From assembly GCA_021292105.1 (NCBI GenBank), contig CM037871.1, positions 17,851,460 through 17,915,459 of the forward strand: DNA of 64,000 nucleotides, written 5' to 3'. Position numbers and translations under genes: made by a program. The stretch comes from Anadara kagoshimensis. Lineage: Eukaryota; Mollusca; Bivalvia; Arcoida; Arcidae. This document shows positions 49,152 to 57,739 of the stretch, piece by piece (within the stretch, counting starts at the first letter, position 1; each line of letters opens with the position of its first letter). Under the pieces are notes generated by a model. The model was not told the origin of the DNA, did no database searches, and saw only the letters and a list, made by a program, of their open reading frames with translations.

Positions 49152-52100
49152 CTCAAATAGAAGGTAGAGTAGAGTGAAGTAATGAATTTTCTAGGTTTCC
49201 ATAAATTTAAAATAATTAGAAGCCAAATTTCCAAAATTTGTGAAAATATAGTCCTTTTTAAAGTATTTTTCCACAAATTTGCTCAAATAGGTTACTTTTT
49301 GAAAGAATTCCTCAGATATTAGTTGCCAATGGTCATTTTGGCTACCAGGAATGGAAACATAGGGTTTTTGTCCCTTCAAGATGATTTCAAATATATCATG
49401 GTGATCAGTTCACTGATGTGGGGGAAACCTGAGTGTCTGGAAAAACCAAAATACCATCAACCCTCTGCAAGAGAACAGTCAAACTTTTTCATTCTAGGAT
49501 CACCTGTCCTGAGTGAGAAATCAGTGGAAGTGATGTGATCTATAAGAGTGTTCTTTAGAGTACTTGACCACTCGGGGCCCCAAAAAAAAAAAAGAAAAAA
49601 AATTGTAGCTGAAAATGCAACAGCGAAAGCAATCAAGATCATAGCAACATATCAAATATTCTGTAAAACAGGAAAAATTATCCAAACAAAATGTAAAAGT
49701 GATAATAAGGTCAGCAGTATTATAAAATCCAGTTTTCAATCTAGGATTTTTTCAGAGGGGATCATTTTTAAAACCTAAACATCATAACATCAATATTTTG
49801 CATGCGTTTAATGTTTAATATGGCCTACTAATGCCTTAAGTAACAATAAAGAAATTTCGCAAAATAAGGGATCAAAGGTCCCAATGGCCCCTTTTTATAA
49901 TGAACACTGAAAATCATTTAAATGATATCCCATCTCTTATAAGGGATCAGTGACAAATGGGGACAGTTGGCAAAATAAGGGATAAACCCTCTTGCTGCCA
50001 AATTAATTTTTATCGCAACGTTGTCAGTGCCAAATTGAAGTTCACAATGCAAAATGATGTGACGTCAACAATAGATTATGACGTCAGATGCGCTTGTAGT
50101 CACATGACATCATTAGTTAATCGTAGATTATAATCTCAATAGTCAACATTTTGCATTTTTGCTTACTTTTCAAAAGATTATGAGTATCTCTTGGTATTTA
50201 AACCAAGAGTTGTCCATTCCATTGAAGGGACATATGTGTCCATATGGCAGGCTGTCGGTAGAGTACACATATGTCCGTTTGGCAGCAAGAGGGTTAAAGG
50301 CCCTATGACCTCTTTTTAGAATGAACACTGAAAATCATATCAGATTTAAATGATACCTTATCTCTTATAAGGGATCAGTGTCCTATGGAGACATTTGGCA
50401 AAATAAGGGGTTATTGGCCCCATGGCCCCTTTTTAGAATTAATCCTGAAAATCATATCAGATATAAATGATATCCCTTCTCTTATCATTTCTCTGTCAGC
50501 TGTAAAAAATTACTTCTCCTCTTGAATGAGGGAGGCTTAAATGATGTACCTTCTGTCAGAAAAACTCTTTTTAACAAGTCATAATAATGCATATGTTAAA
50601 ACATTTAGCTGACTACTACAAAACATTCATTAGATCAATAATGGACTACTACAAACACCAAACATATGCACTTCCGTCTTTTTTTTATAGTTTCGGGTTT
50701 TATTTCCAGTGTTTGGTATGTTTAAGATAATCCAACTAGCGGAAAAAAATAAATTGGCTATGCCGAGAGAGAGAGCATGCATGCTGGCGGGATTGTTTGA
50801 CAGTAGCGTTTAACAGTTAGTTTTAGCCCATGTGGTAAAAATCTTCCTACCATCTCGCATAACTGTAAAATCTCTGTCAACTAAAACCGTCAAACTGATA
50901 AAACATGTGGCTGATTGAGAATCGTTTTTCCAAAAATATAAAACATGTGCCATACTTTTTGTGAAATGAGATAATTCTTTATTGTGCAACATAAGGAAAT
51001 GAGGACTTTCAGTTTTATTTATTTATTTCAAAAACAATAATTTCTCATTGTCCTAAGGCACTGCAAAGGTTAAATTTTGCGGGTGAATTGCTGGTGATGT
51101 CTGTTTAAGTGAAATATTCTTGACTGAGACGCAAAACTCCAGCCAAATATTATCAATCAATTTGCAAGGTACTTCTTTCTGAATTTGTCAAAAACACGAA
51201 ATTTTCATCCAATTTGGCTAAAACTTTGAATAAATGTATTTATAAAATGTTTTAATTATTTCTTTTTAATATAAAATTCAGCAAATTGGAAATCCACTCT
51301 TACAAGATTTTTTATACCTTTCTTGACAAGCAAACAGGCAATTGTAGCAAGTTAAATGCTGACAGATGCTCACTTCCAGAGGATCCTGCCTTGTTTGTTA
51401 GATATAGAATGTATATAAGAGATTTTGAACTTTTTGGACTTTCCTTAAAAAATAAAATTCAGTCACACAAACTCCTCTCTTTCTTGACAGCCAAACAGGT
51501 GATCATAGCATGTTTAATGTCGACAGACGCTTACCGCCAGAGGAGGCGGATTTGTTTTAACACTATTGAACTAATACATAAATATTTCTCTGTACCCAAT
51601 TACTTCCTTTGGCAACATAAAGTTAACTATCAATATAATTAAGGCACACACTTTGAGGAGGAAAATTATCTAATCCAAATGTTGAAGTTGAACTGATGAG
51701 CATTGTGACTGATTCCAGAAATCTCTCCTGATTCTTCTTAGACAATTAAAAATTTTCTTTTGTTTGCACGTCGTTCTATTGTTATTTTTTATTTTACATT
51801 CCAGTCAAATTATTCACTTATATCAAGGCAGTCAGTTCTGGGATGGTGGAGAAAACTGGAGTCCCAGCAACCTTTGGCACGCAAATTGACAAATATTCTC
51901 ACATTAATAAGGACCTGCCTTTAACGAAATTTGAAACTAGGACTTGAGAAGCACTGCGATTCATAACTATTCAATCATCAAGGCCCATAGTGATTTGAAT
52001 GAAGATTTACACTTGAATTCAATTTTTTGAGAAAAAAAATTACATTTACTAAATTTTTAAAATTTAATATATATGTTTTTTTTACCACATGGGATTTTCA

Positions 52101-54147
52101 GTCCCCATCACCTTAAAGTTTTATCCTTAATATAGAATCAGAAAAAATGATGCTCCATCAATAAACGGGATATCATCAATACAAAAGAAGATAATTATTT
52201 AACTGTAAGATAGCTATGCGGAGAAGACGTTTTACTAATTAATTTATGAAAAACATGATGCATTATGGTTATGTTAGAGCTCGAAAGAGTATTTTTTCTC
52301 GTGAATGATTACGGGCTATCATCTAAATAGATCACTATCAGTCCTTCGTCTAATGTCCCATAGGATACATAATATGCCGGTGCTTCTGAGTTAAACTGTT
52401 AAAACTATAGGATACTGTTGTCTATCTGTATCAGAAAAACTTCCTCTGTGTGAGGTACCGATTTTGTACTGCACAGTGATCATTATTGAGTGAAAGTCCC
52501 TCAGTCTGTTTGTGATATACTTAAACTGTGAGGTAACAAACATTATTCAGCATATCTAATCCATAACAACTTCCAACTTGAAGAATTAGTGATTTTAAAA
52601 AGTAACGATGCATCTACTACATTTTTGCTGGTGAAATTTAGCCTCTATTTATTTCATTTATATAACTGACAGTGCAAGGATCAAATAAGTGTTTTTAAAA
52701 GTATGGTACTGACTATAATTGACTGACAATATTAATGTTATATTAAGGATTAAATAACTGATTTAAAAAGTGCCAGTAGTACAACATCTTCACTTGTAAA
52801 ATTTAGTCTTAAATTTATTTGATCCATTCAACTGATGATAAAAGGATTAAATTAGTGATTTCAAAAGTATCAGTACCACAAGAAATTTATATCCTGTAAA
52901 TTCAACATTTTGTCAGTACAACTGATATTCTCAGGATCAAAGTCATCAGTACTACAATAACTATGTGTTATTCATTTCATTGAAGCAACTGAACTGAAAA
53001 AATAAGGAAAAAATTAGTATTTTAAAACTTATCAGTACTACAACATCTCTGCTAGAGAAATTAAGTCTATAATTCATTTCGTCTATACAACTGACAAACA
53101 TAAGGATCAAACTAGTGATTTTTAAAAATCAAAGAATCAAAAGTATCTGTATCGGTACCGAACATGCACTGTTAGCCGTTACTAATGAAAATACTAATCT
53201 GAATATTTTATCTGTAGTATTATACAACGACGGTGTAAGGAACTAACATTTTTAAAAGTCCTGGATAAGCAAGCGATTCTTCATATTGTTATGTGTATTT
53301 ATACAATAATATTAGCTGTTTTATCGTATGTTTGTTAATTGATTATCGTATCATTAACCACAGTAACATGAGCCGTTATACAACTGGCATGGCGAAACGA
53401 CAAGCAAATTTAGATTTAAAGTGAAACAAATATTATATTTTTATGATTGACTGTGGTGTTGAGGGGTGTTTAGCTTTAGGACATTTTTTACAACAGTGGC
53501 ATTAAAAGGACTGTTACAAATTTGGATTTGGTACTGCTGTGAAATAGAAAAGAATTTTACATTGGAATGGAATAAATTTTACATTGAAATTTGGATTAAT
53601 TTTACATTGAAATTGGAGAATTTTTACAATGAAAGAAAAACCATTTTTATGACTGTGGCATTAAGAAGAAATTGTTTTCGTTTTTTTAAAATGCTTTGAC
53701 ATTTGGAGAAATTTTACATTAAAATTGAAAGAAAACATTTTACAACTGACAGTGGCATTAGAAGGGCTGTTTCTAATTTACATTTTACACCTGTGAAGTT
53801 AAATTTTTAGGACTGTGCTACATCAAGGAATTTTACACTGCAATTGAAAGGAAAATTTTTTTACGACTGTGAGTGACGTGATCAAGTTGTGACGATGATT
53901 TAGAAAAGAATGGAAACAGAGAAACTGCCATTAATTACATCATCGTTATTAGATCTAAGTAAAACTGAACAATATAGACGTGTTATTCATTTAATTGCTA
54001 CTTCTAACTCATCTACATCAACAGTTCCTCGTCTTTGTTTTCAGGCAATCCGCTGCACCTTACCTAGCTGTCCCTGCGAGTGCTTCTCCCCTGGTAAATC
54101 ATCTCTCCGTTCCTGTGAAACTTGTAAACATGGCTGGGTGGCTCATG
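35024..54147 (+). CDS. BNC: Basonuclin-type zinc-finger gene, 5' part (partial)
   Basis: Basonuclins are nuclear proteins with paired C2H2 zinc fingers that act in epithelial, germ-line and neural development; Drosophila disconnected belongs to the same family. Two coding exons are visible: 35024-35038 (MKPLE, phase 0) and 54045-54147 ([18 protein letters not shown], then [16 protein letters not shown] plus one base). The second is the family's N-terminal Cys-rich block, as in vertebrate AIRCT...CECF.PGK...[13 protein letters not shown], and the first mirrors the very short start exon of vertebrate BNC1, which begins MAE|AI. The first intron is 19 kb. No segment resembling the next block (ALDKL...VVFDISSLMLYG) is found up to 64000, so the zinc fingers are outside. 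I cannot tell which vertebrate paralogue it corresponds to; a single pre-duplication gene is likely. Confidence 0.9.
35040..35930. other. Basonuclin first intron, nothing recognised
   Basis: AT-rich. Short open frames at 35275-35460 and 35475-35675 show no family resemblance. Confidence 0.4.
35935..36111 (+). mobile_element. MITE with CTATGTTTCCAT ends
   Basis: CTATGTTTCCATTCCTGACG to CGGAAACCTTG, with the interior parallel to the 12027 copy (TTTCTGAGAAATTCTTTCAA). Confidence 0.75.
36140..36545 (+). mobile_element. Two SINE family B copies in tandem
   Basis: A fuller copy (36150-36345: CCTGTGTGAGAAAGTTTGTC; ATCCCTGAACTGACCCC) is followed by a body-plus-tail fragment (36440-36545: TCTGGTTTCCTCCACAATTC). 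Confidence 0.75.
36800..37300 (+). repeat. Tandem array, unit about 65-70 bp
   Basis: TTTTCAATACCCCAGAAAAT, GAAAATGAATTAAAAGATTT and TTTGCTAATTTTTCAGTTAT recur about seven times with decay. Confidence 0.85.
37570..38565 (+). repeat. Short tandem duplications in AT-rich intron
   Basis: 37580-37800 has three copies of TTCTTGAAAC(C)TTGACATTT about 90 bases apart. 38310-38565 has two 130-base copies ending TTTGAACAGAATTAAATTTC / TTTGAACAGAATTTAATTTA. Confidence 0.75.
38566..39240. promoter_or_regulatory. Complex intron island, candidate conserved element
   Basis: About 670 bases, repeat-free, with more CpG (TTGATCGCCGCGGACTTATT at 38975; GAGCCGTATTATTTG) and TAATTAG-type sites at 38725. Among the best-looking candidate enhancers in the window. 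No splice-bounded frame fits basonuclin. Confidence 0.33.
39456..39641 (+). mobile_element. TA-target MITE, CAGTAAAACC family, unexpanded
   Basis: CAGTAAAACCTCGATTCATT to CGTTTTACTG, TA on both sides. The interior GATAAAGAGAAACATAAACA, ACTTCAAAATA-like and GAGGTGGCGAAGTTATC is present once. Reference form for the expanded copy at 60902. Confidence 0.9.
39645..40299. other. Basonuclin intron, nothing recognised
   Basis: No element identified. Confidence 0.4.
40300..40556 (-). mobile_element. SINE family B, near full length
   Basis: On the minus strand: GCCTTGGTGGCCGAGTGATC head (Leu/Ser tRNA-like A box), CTAGGATTGAATCATAC B box, the body and the tail ATATAAGTGATAGAATCATG. Best view of the family B head. 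Confidence 0.88.
40557..41189. other. Basonuclin intron, nothing recognised
   Basis: An open frame of 77 codons at 40813 ([20 protein letters not shown]) shows no family match and no splice context. Confidence 0.35.
41196..41457 (+). mobile_element. hAT-like element, CAGGGGTTCAAA family
   Basis: CAGGGGTTCAAAATTATG to ATTCTGAACCCCTG, with GCATCA duplicated (41190-41195, 41458-41463). 262 bases, no coding capacity. Confidence 0.88.
41464..41695 (+). mobile_element. SINE family B, near full length
   Basis: CTGAGTGGTCTGAAGC, CCTAGGGTTAAACCCCACTC, the body and TGATATAAGGGACAAAATCT. It directly abuts the preceding transposon's duplication. Confidence 0.83.
41797..41952 (+). mobile_element. MITE with CAGGGATGAAG-type ends
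   Basis: CAGGGATGGAGATTAACAGG to GCTTCATCCTTG, flanked by TAGTCA (41791-41796, 41953-41958). Confidence 0.85.
42090..42591 (+). mobile_element. hAT-like element, CAGGGTTCGATT family
   Basis: CAGGGTTCGATTTTAGCG to CTAATTTCGAACCCTG, with CAAACAT duplicated (42083-42089, 42592-42598). The sub-terminal CACTAGC(A)/ACTAGCTAAA and ACTCGCTATT motifs are inverted counterparts. 502 bases, non-coding. Confidence 0.88.
42600..43415. other. Basonuclin intron, nothing recognised
   Basis: Overlapping open frames at 43096-43342 show no family resemblance. Confidence 0.35.
43420..44145 (+). mobile_element. Cluster of SINE family B copies and tails
   Basis: A reverse tail (43420-43470), a near-complete forward copy (43535-43735: CCAGTGGTCTAGGATGC; GAAATCCCACTGAGGACAGA) and at least three further tails (43750, 44030, 44090: AAGTAAAAGAATCTTGACTG). 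Repeated insertion or local duplication. Confidence 0.75.
44330..44640 (+). repeat. Two short direct duplications
   Basis: TTATCACAATACAGTAGTTA occurs at about 44339 and 44396; AAATCGTGTCATTTA(A)TGACC occurs at about 44493 and 44573. 44641-44829 shows nothing. Confidence 0.8.
44830..45077 (+). mobile_element. hAT-like element, CAGGGGTTCAAA family
   Basis: Interior GAAGGTCCAGGACCTTTTGC, CCATGTGCAATTATGTCATC, end GAATTTTGAACCCCTG. The left terminus is eroded (ATGGGGTTTGAAATG). Confidence 0.78.
45078..45365. mobile_element. SINE family B, forward copy plus reverse head
   Basis: Forward body and tail (45100-45255) meet a reverse head (45270-45360: TTAGACCACACAGCCAACAA) tail to head. Confidence 0.65.
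45440..46140. promoter_or_regulatory. Complex intron island, candidate conserved element
   Basis: Repeat-poor sequence with a palindromic-looking AAACGGTCGTTTAAATGG at 45537 and AGAAGCTCACGGTCGTGCCAAACGG-type CpG-bearing stretches near 45820. No exon fits. Confidence 0.27.
46300..46632 (+). mobile_element. MITE with GGACATTTGAGCGAAA ends
   Basis: GTTGGACATTTGAGCGAAAG on the left and TTTTCGCTCAAATGTCC on the right are inverted; GATATTG flanks both ends (46301, 46625). About 325 bases; internal TTTGAGCGA motifs repeat. Confidence 0.82.
46908..47246 (+). mobile_element. SINE family A, near full length
   Basis: Head CACTGGGGTAGCTCAGTTGG, B box GGTCATGGATTTGATCC, body and tail CGATATAAGTGAAATATTCT. 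Nearly the same as the 19003 copy. Confidence 0.92.
47310..47470 (-). mobile_element. MITE-like repeat, family C
   Basis: AGAAGGGGCCATTAATCCCT ... ACCCTCTCAAAATCCTATTA, the reverse of the 58700 copy. Confidence 0.6.
47590..48235 (+). repeat. Tandem array, unit about 177 bp, 3-4 copies
   Basis: GGGTCTTCTTCAGTAGTCAA, AGTTTGTGGGTTCTAACCTA and GACTTTTTGATGATTCTATA recur; GTCTTCTTC landmarks lie at 47697, 47870 and 48048. Confidence 0.9.
48310..48513 (-). mobile_element. SINE family B, near full length
   Basis: Tail CCCAGTCAAGACTCTTTCAC, B box CAAGTGGGATTATAAACTAG, head GACTGGGCCACCAAGCCCC (complementary orientation). Confidence 0.8.
48687..48891 (-). mobile_element. MITE, second copy of the 9178 family
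   Basis: CAGGGAAACAACACTGACCT to AGGTCAATATGTTTGCC, flanked by GATA. The interior aligns with the reverse complement of 9215-9365. Confidence 0.82.
49121..49154 (+). repeat. CT microsatellite
   Basis: (CT)n, about 34 bases. 48900-49120 shows nothing else. Confidence 0.95.
49191..49362 (-). mobile_element. MITE with CTATGTTTCCAT ends
   Basis: CTAGGTTTCCATAAATTTAA to CAGGAATGGAAACATAG, reverse of the 12027 copy and well conserved. Confidence 0.82.
49375..49580 (-). mobile_element. SINE family B
   Basis: Reverse body (TCATTCTAGGATCACCTGTC) and head (ACTTGACCACTCGGGGCCCC). The tail is replaced at the 49363 boundary. Confidence 0.72.
49740..50510 (+). mobile_element. Family C repeat, internally duplicated
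   Basis: GGCAAAATAAGGGATCAAAG, GGCCCCTTTTTA, ATGAACACTGAAAATCATAT and TCTCTTATAAGGGATCAGTG occur in two to three tandem copies (about 49858, 50300, 50397). A TTAA-type element interrupts it at 49987-50293. Confidence 0.78.
49987..50293 (+). mobile_element. piggyBac-like MITE at a TTAA site
   Basis: CCCTCTTGCTGCCAAA and its exact inverse TTTGGCAGCAAGAGGG, with TTAA on the right and TAAA on the left (one substitution). The interior holds TGACGTCA-like motifs (GTGACGTCAAC; ATGACGTCAGA) and no ORF. Confidence 0.87.
51000..51145 (+). mobile_element. SINE family A 3' part
   Basis: CTAAGGCACTGCAAAGGTTA, TTGCTGGTGATGTC, then AAGTGAAATATTCTTGACTG. 50511-51000 holds nothing recognised beyond a short GA run. 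Confidence 0.7.
51280..51640 (+). repeat. Tandem duplication within a 118-codon open frame
   Basis: Two related halves: TTTCTTGACAAGCAAACAGG with CTGACAGATGCTCACTTCCA, and TTTCTTGACAGCCAAACAGG with CGACAGACGCTTACCGCCAG, about 175 bases apart. The frame at 51286 runs through both, but similarity is at DNA level and no family is recognised. Confidence 0.65.
51795..51990 (-). mobile_element. SINE family B
   Basis: Reverse: TCCAGTCAAATTATTCACTT tail, GTTCTGGGATGGTGGAGAAA body, ATCATCAAGGCCC head end. Confidence 0.8.
52080..52590. promoter_or_regulatory. Complex intron island, candidate conserved element
   Basis: Repeat-free block with AGATAGCTATGCGGAGAAGA and CGAAAGAGTATTTTTTCTCG. It lies 1.5-2 kb before the basonuclin cysteine-rich exon, so it could include an alternative promoter for the METEKL form. 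Confidence 0.25.
52600..53880 (+). repeat. Two degenerate tandem regions before the basonuclin exon
   Basis: 52620-53140 repeats AGGATCAAA(T)TAGTGATTTT, AAAAGTATCAGTACTACAA and GTAAATTTAGTCT at roughly 110-130 base spacing. 53460-53870 repeats TTTTACATTGAAATTGGAG and ACTGTGGCATTAA(G)AAG. Short frames inside are not considered genes. Confidence 0.65.
53910..54044 (+). CDS. BNC: Possible alternative N-terminus of basonuclin
   Basis: The frame of the cysteine-rich exon stays open upstream for 45 codons to an ATG at 53910 ([18 protein letters not shown], then [17 protein letters not shown], then [10 protein letters not shown]). An in-frame TAG lies three codons before the ATG. If transcription starts nearby, this gives a longer protein without the MKPLE exon; vertebrate BNC2 also has several alternative N-termini. 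The last codons, PRLCFQ, are made by the pyrimidine tract and CAG that act as splice acceptor in the other form. It may simply be intron that happens to be open. Confidence 0.4.
54045..54147 (+). CDS. BNC: Basonuclin cysteine-rich N-terminal exon
   Basis: Preceded by the acceptor CTTTGTTTTCAG and followed by CATG|gtaagt. It has 34 codons plus one base: Cys residues in the pattern C-x4-C-x-C-x-C, then C-x2-C, with the near-invariant FSPGK and KHGWVAH motifs. The base left over fits the Ala codon (HA-LDKL) that follows in vertebrates. This is the strongest single identification on the plus strand. Confidence 0.95.
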
Positions 54148-54707
54148 GTAAGTACAAGTTTAAAATTTTACTAAAAATTTACCTGTTGTGGTTTGAACTT
54201 TATTTTTATGTACCAGATTTGATGTATAAACGCCAGGTCATTACAGCCGTTTTAGCAGATTGATGTGGTTTGAATTTTTGTAATTTTTTAATGTACAAGG
54301 TTTGGTATATAACCCTAGCCATCAGAAATTTTACCCAATTGACTTTTGATTTAAATTATGTAAAATAATACATATTTGAAATTTTTCTAAATAATCTTTC
54401 TGTGAGCTTTTTTTTTTTTTAATTTAGACATTAAATACATTTTATGATAGAGATTAATTAAATTTTGTAATAAATGATCTTATCATAGATTTATGGTGTC
54501 ATAACTCGAGATGAAATCTGTTAAATAAATTCTAAAAATTCATTAGTAATATTTATCAACATTTTTAATGGATCATTCCATACTGAATTTTTCCATTAGG
54601 AACTGAAATAAAAAAATTAATTAAAACTTAAATAATAATACATGTAATAATAATTATAAACTGATGTTAAATTTACAAATTCAAAAGAGAAGGTTAACCA
54701 CTTTAAT
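54148..54707. other. Start of basonuclin second intron
   Basis: AT-rich, with no identified element. Confidence 0.4.
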
Positions 54708-55125
54708 CAGCCCTCAATTTTGTCTACTAAAATGGTGGCCAAATTGACCTGGAATTGTGTCTGGCGACCTTAAATTTGTAAGGTGGCCAACTTGTCCACT
54801 TTAAATTTGAACTTTTGTGACCAGAGAACAGATATTAATTCTGCGTCACAAAATTTTCATGATACTTTTACCAATTCAGGCAATATAATGGACACTTTAC
54901 ATCATCCTTATTGTTTTATAATGATAATTAATAACACTGATGTATGTGAGTGATTGTTAGTCAATTTTAAAAATGTGCATTTTGTTCTCCATACCTAAAA
55001 GATGCCCTAATTTTTCTTCATCTGGAAAAAAGGTTGCCTGGCCACTTTGAATTTCCACTGGCCACCTGAAAATTTAAATTGGTGGCCAGCTGGCCACTTA
55101 GTTTTGAAACCCGATTTGAGGGCTG
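54708..55125 (+). mobile_element. hAT-like element with CAGCCCTCAA ends
   Basis: CAGCCCTCAATTTTG to GATTTGAGGGCTG, 418 bases, flanked by imperfect (T/C)TAAT. The sub-terminal GGTGGCCAAATTGACC and AATTGGTGGCCAGCTGGCC are inverted counterparts. Non-coding. Confidence 0.82.
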
Positions 55126-56490
55126 CTAATGAATTCTGTCTTCAGTATGATTTTTTGTTGTCACATTACTTGTCTATTTTGATTTTGTCAACTAAATTTA
55201 ATAGTCACTGGGTAAATGTATGATAAATTTCAATGGTCAAGAATTTTTAACTTATATCTGGTATTGGAAGATAGTACTCTGAGCAGTTTTTAAAATTGCA
55301 CCAATTTGAAAGGATGGTTTAGTATAGAAAGATAATGGTTAAAAGATTCTTATAATGTCTTTTAAGTGAAAACAAGCTTATTTTGTCATACATTGTTTTT
55401 GGGAAAGTAATCTGTGTTTAAATTAAATGAGACTTGAAATACAAATATAATTGTTGATAAATCACAGATCGAGTTTGAATTTGTTTGGTCAAATTGCTCT
55501 ATGAATATTGCCATTTTCACCTTAATAATCAAATGCATACATACAGGTCAATTTCCAAATCACCGTCCAAAAAGTAAAGTAAAAATTCTAAAACTGGCAA
55601 ATGAAGCTAAATACTTCAACTTCCACTAAGAAAGTGAGGCAGGGTGCTCTGGAAGGGTAAGCACCTCCTGTTTAGCTAGTTGACTACTACTGTCACATGT
55701 AAAAGCAAAATTGAGAATGAAACAAACATGGAATCCTGAAGTATCAGTTTAAATGTTCATTTCAAATGCTCAATAATACTCTACTAGAGGGAATTCAGTC
55801 CTTAGTCTTGTTTAGTATTGATCCAAGCTCTACTTTCTTTTAATCTACTTCTAGTAGTTCACATTTAAAAAAATCTTAAGTTCTTAAAGCTTTATTTTTA
55901 ATAGACATAATTTAAATAACTGTTTTAAAAGTTAAAACACTAAAAGACCCTTTGGGACATTTTAACTATTCTCGACTTCACTATTTCATTAGAATCTTAG
56001 CTAATGTATCTGCTATTGGGACATGGTACTTAGCATAATTATGCAGCTAATAGAAAAATTTGAACCATTATTTTAAGGGATGGTTTGGATTAAAATGATA
56101 ATGTTGAAAACAAGCTTATTTTGTGTGGGATTGATGAGAAAATCCAGGATTTGATCATTGAAAAAAAATAAATACTTTTATTCTGTCAATGAAAATACAA
56201 AACATGATGTTTTGTCAAATATGACTGTGTGAGGGGTATGCTTTTCTGCAACATACTTAAGCTGTGAGTTAGTACCTTAAAGCCACCCTTAATGCATGTT
56301 AGTAAAAGGCATACCATATAAAACACTAGCACAGCATATACTGGTTCTTAGATTAATCCTTAGAGATTAATGAACTTGCTCTTGGCATGATGGCTGAAAA
56401 ATTGCTGATGCGAAGTTAAACAACATTGCCATCAACAGTCTTTACATTTTCTGTTATTAAATCTCTCTAATCTGTGGAAATAGAATTCAG
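55126..56490. other. Basonuclin intron, nothing firm
   Basis: GAAAACAAGCTTATTTTGT with GGATGGTTT(A/G)G upstream is repeated at about 55315-55390 and 56080-56130. No other element recognised. Confidence 0.45.
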
Positions 56491-56494
56491 AATG

Positions 56495-56720
56495 CCTTGG
56501 TGGCAGAAGGGTCTAAAGTTTGCACATACAGGTCCCAGTGGCTCTTACTGCTTAAGTTTGAATCCCACTCTGGGCAGAAAGAGTGTGAGAAAATTTGTCA
56601 ACGTAATGGTGGGTTTCTTCAAACACTCTAGTTTCTTCTACCATCCCTGAACTGACTGGCTCGATATAAGTGAAAAAAAATTTGACTGGGGCATAAAATT
56701 CTATTACTTAACTCATATCC
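56495..56720 (+). mobile_element. SINE family B, near full length
   Basis: GCCTTGGTGGCAGAAGGGTC head, AAGTTTGAATCCCACTCTGG B box, GCTCGATATAAGTGAAAAAA tail. Confidence 0.85.
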
Positions 56721-57296
56721 ACTCTCTAATCAATGGAAATAGAATTCATGTTTCTGACTTATGTAAAATGACAAAAATTGCAAAAAAATGTTTTGAGAAA
56801 CAAAGAAGAAATGGTGAATAAGAGAGTATATATTGTTATAAAGTTTTTATCATTGACGTCTTTGACATAGACAGGTACGCTCGAGAAGATAATGATTTAT
56901 CAAAAAAAATTATCTATTTATCTGTAACTTACATGATGAAATTCCACGGAATTATGTAAACACGTGTAAGTTTGTCGAAGATATTTTTTGCGTTACAAGA
57001 CGTAAGAACATTGCATAATTGTTTTTTTTACATGTCATTGCATATTTTTTACATGTAAACAATTTCCTTCCCCATATCAAACAATAGAATCTATCTTACC
57101 GAGTTCTTTCTGTTATGGACAGAATTTCTGTTTGAGCATTAATGTATCAGCAATTATTAAGTTTGTAATATCCTTTGGTTTACACAAATTTTCTATTTAT
57201 AAACTTGATTTCAGTTTACATTAGTTTTTCAGTTTTTACACACGGTACAATTTAGACAGGTTCCATTGTAGCTGTTTTAAGGTCACTATTGTGATC

Positions 57297-57552
57297 CATC
57301 GATGAACAAGTGGTCTAAAGTTTGCATTTACAAGGATCACAGTCAGGGCATTGCTGATTTCATTACTTGAGAGCCCTGATGACAGTGCTTTTCACGTGAC
57401 AGATCCTAGTGTGAGAAATTTTGTGTTTGCTTGCCAAAGGTCCAGGTTTTCTCCAAGCACCCTGGTTTCTTCCACAATCCATAACCTGACTGTCTCAATA
57501 TAAGTGAAAGAATCTTGACTGGGGTGTGAAACATCATTGTTCTAGTCCACTC
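57297..57552 (+). mobile_element. SINE family B, near full length
   Basis: ACAAGTGGTCTAAAGTTTGC, GACAGATCCTAGTGTGAG, TTGCTTGCCAAAGGTCC, TCTCAATATAAGTGAAAGAA. 56721-57296 shows nothing recognised. Confidence 0.85.
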
Positions 57553-57739
57553 GTTTTCTTTTTATAAGGTCACTAATGTCATCCCATGCTACATTTGAGC
57601 TTTGCCTTTAGTATGGTTAATACCTGATCCTACAAGGGTTCTGTGTCCTAGAGGTTAGACAGATGAAATGTTTTTAGACATTGTTAGAACAAAATACTAC
57701 AGGAACATCAACATTAACTTTAATTTTAATTAATGACAA

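Noticed and set aside
53466..53699. Open frame with [16 protein letters not shown] repeats before the basonuclin exon
   Set aside because: It lies in degenerate tandem repeats, in a frame and position not linked to the basonuclin exon.
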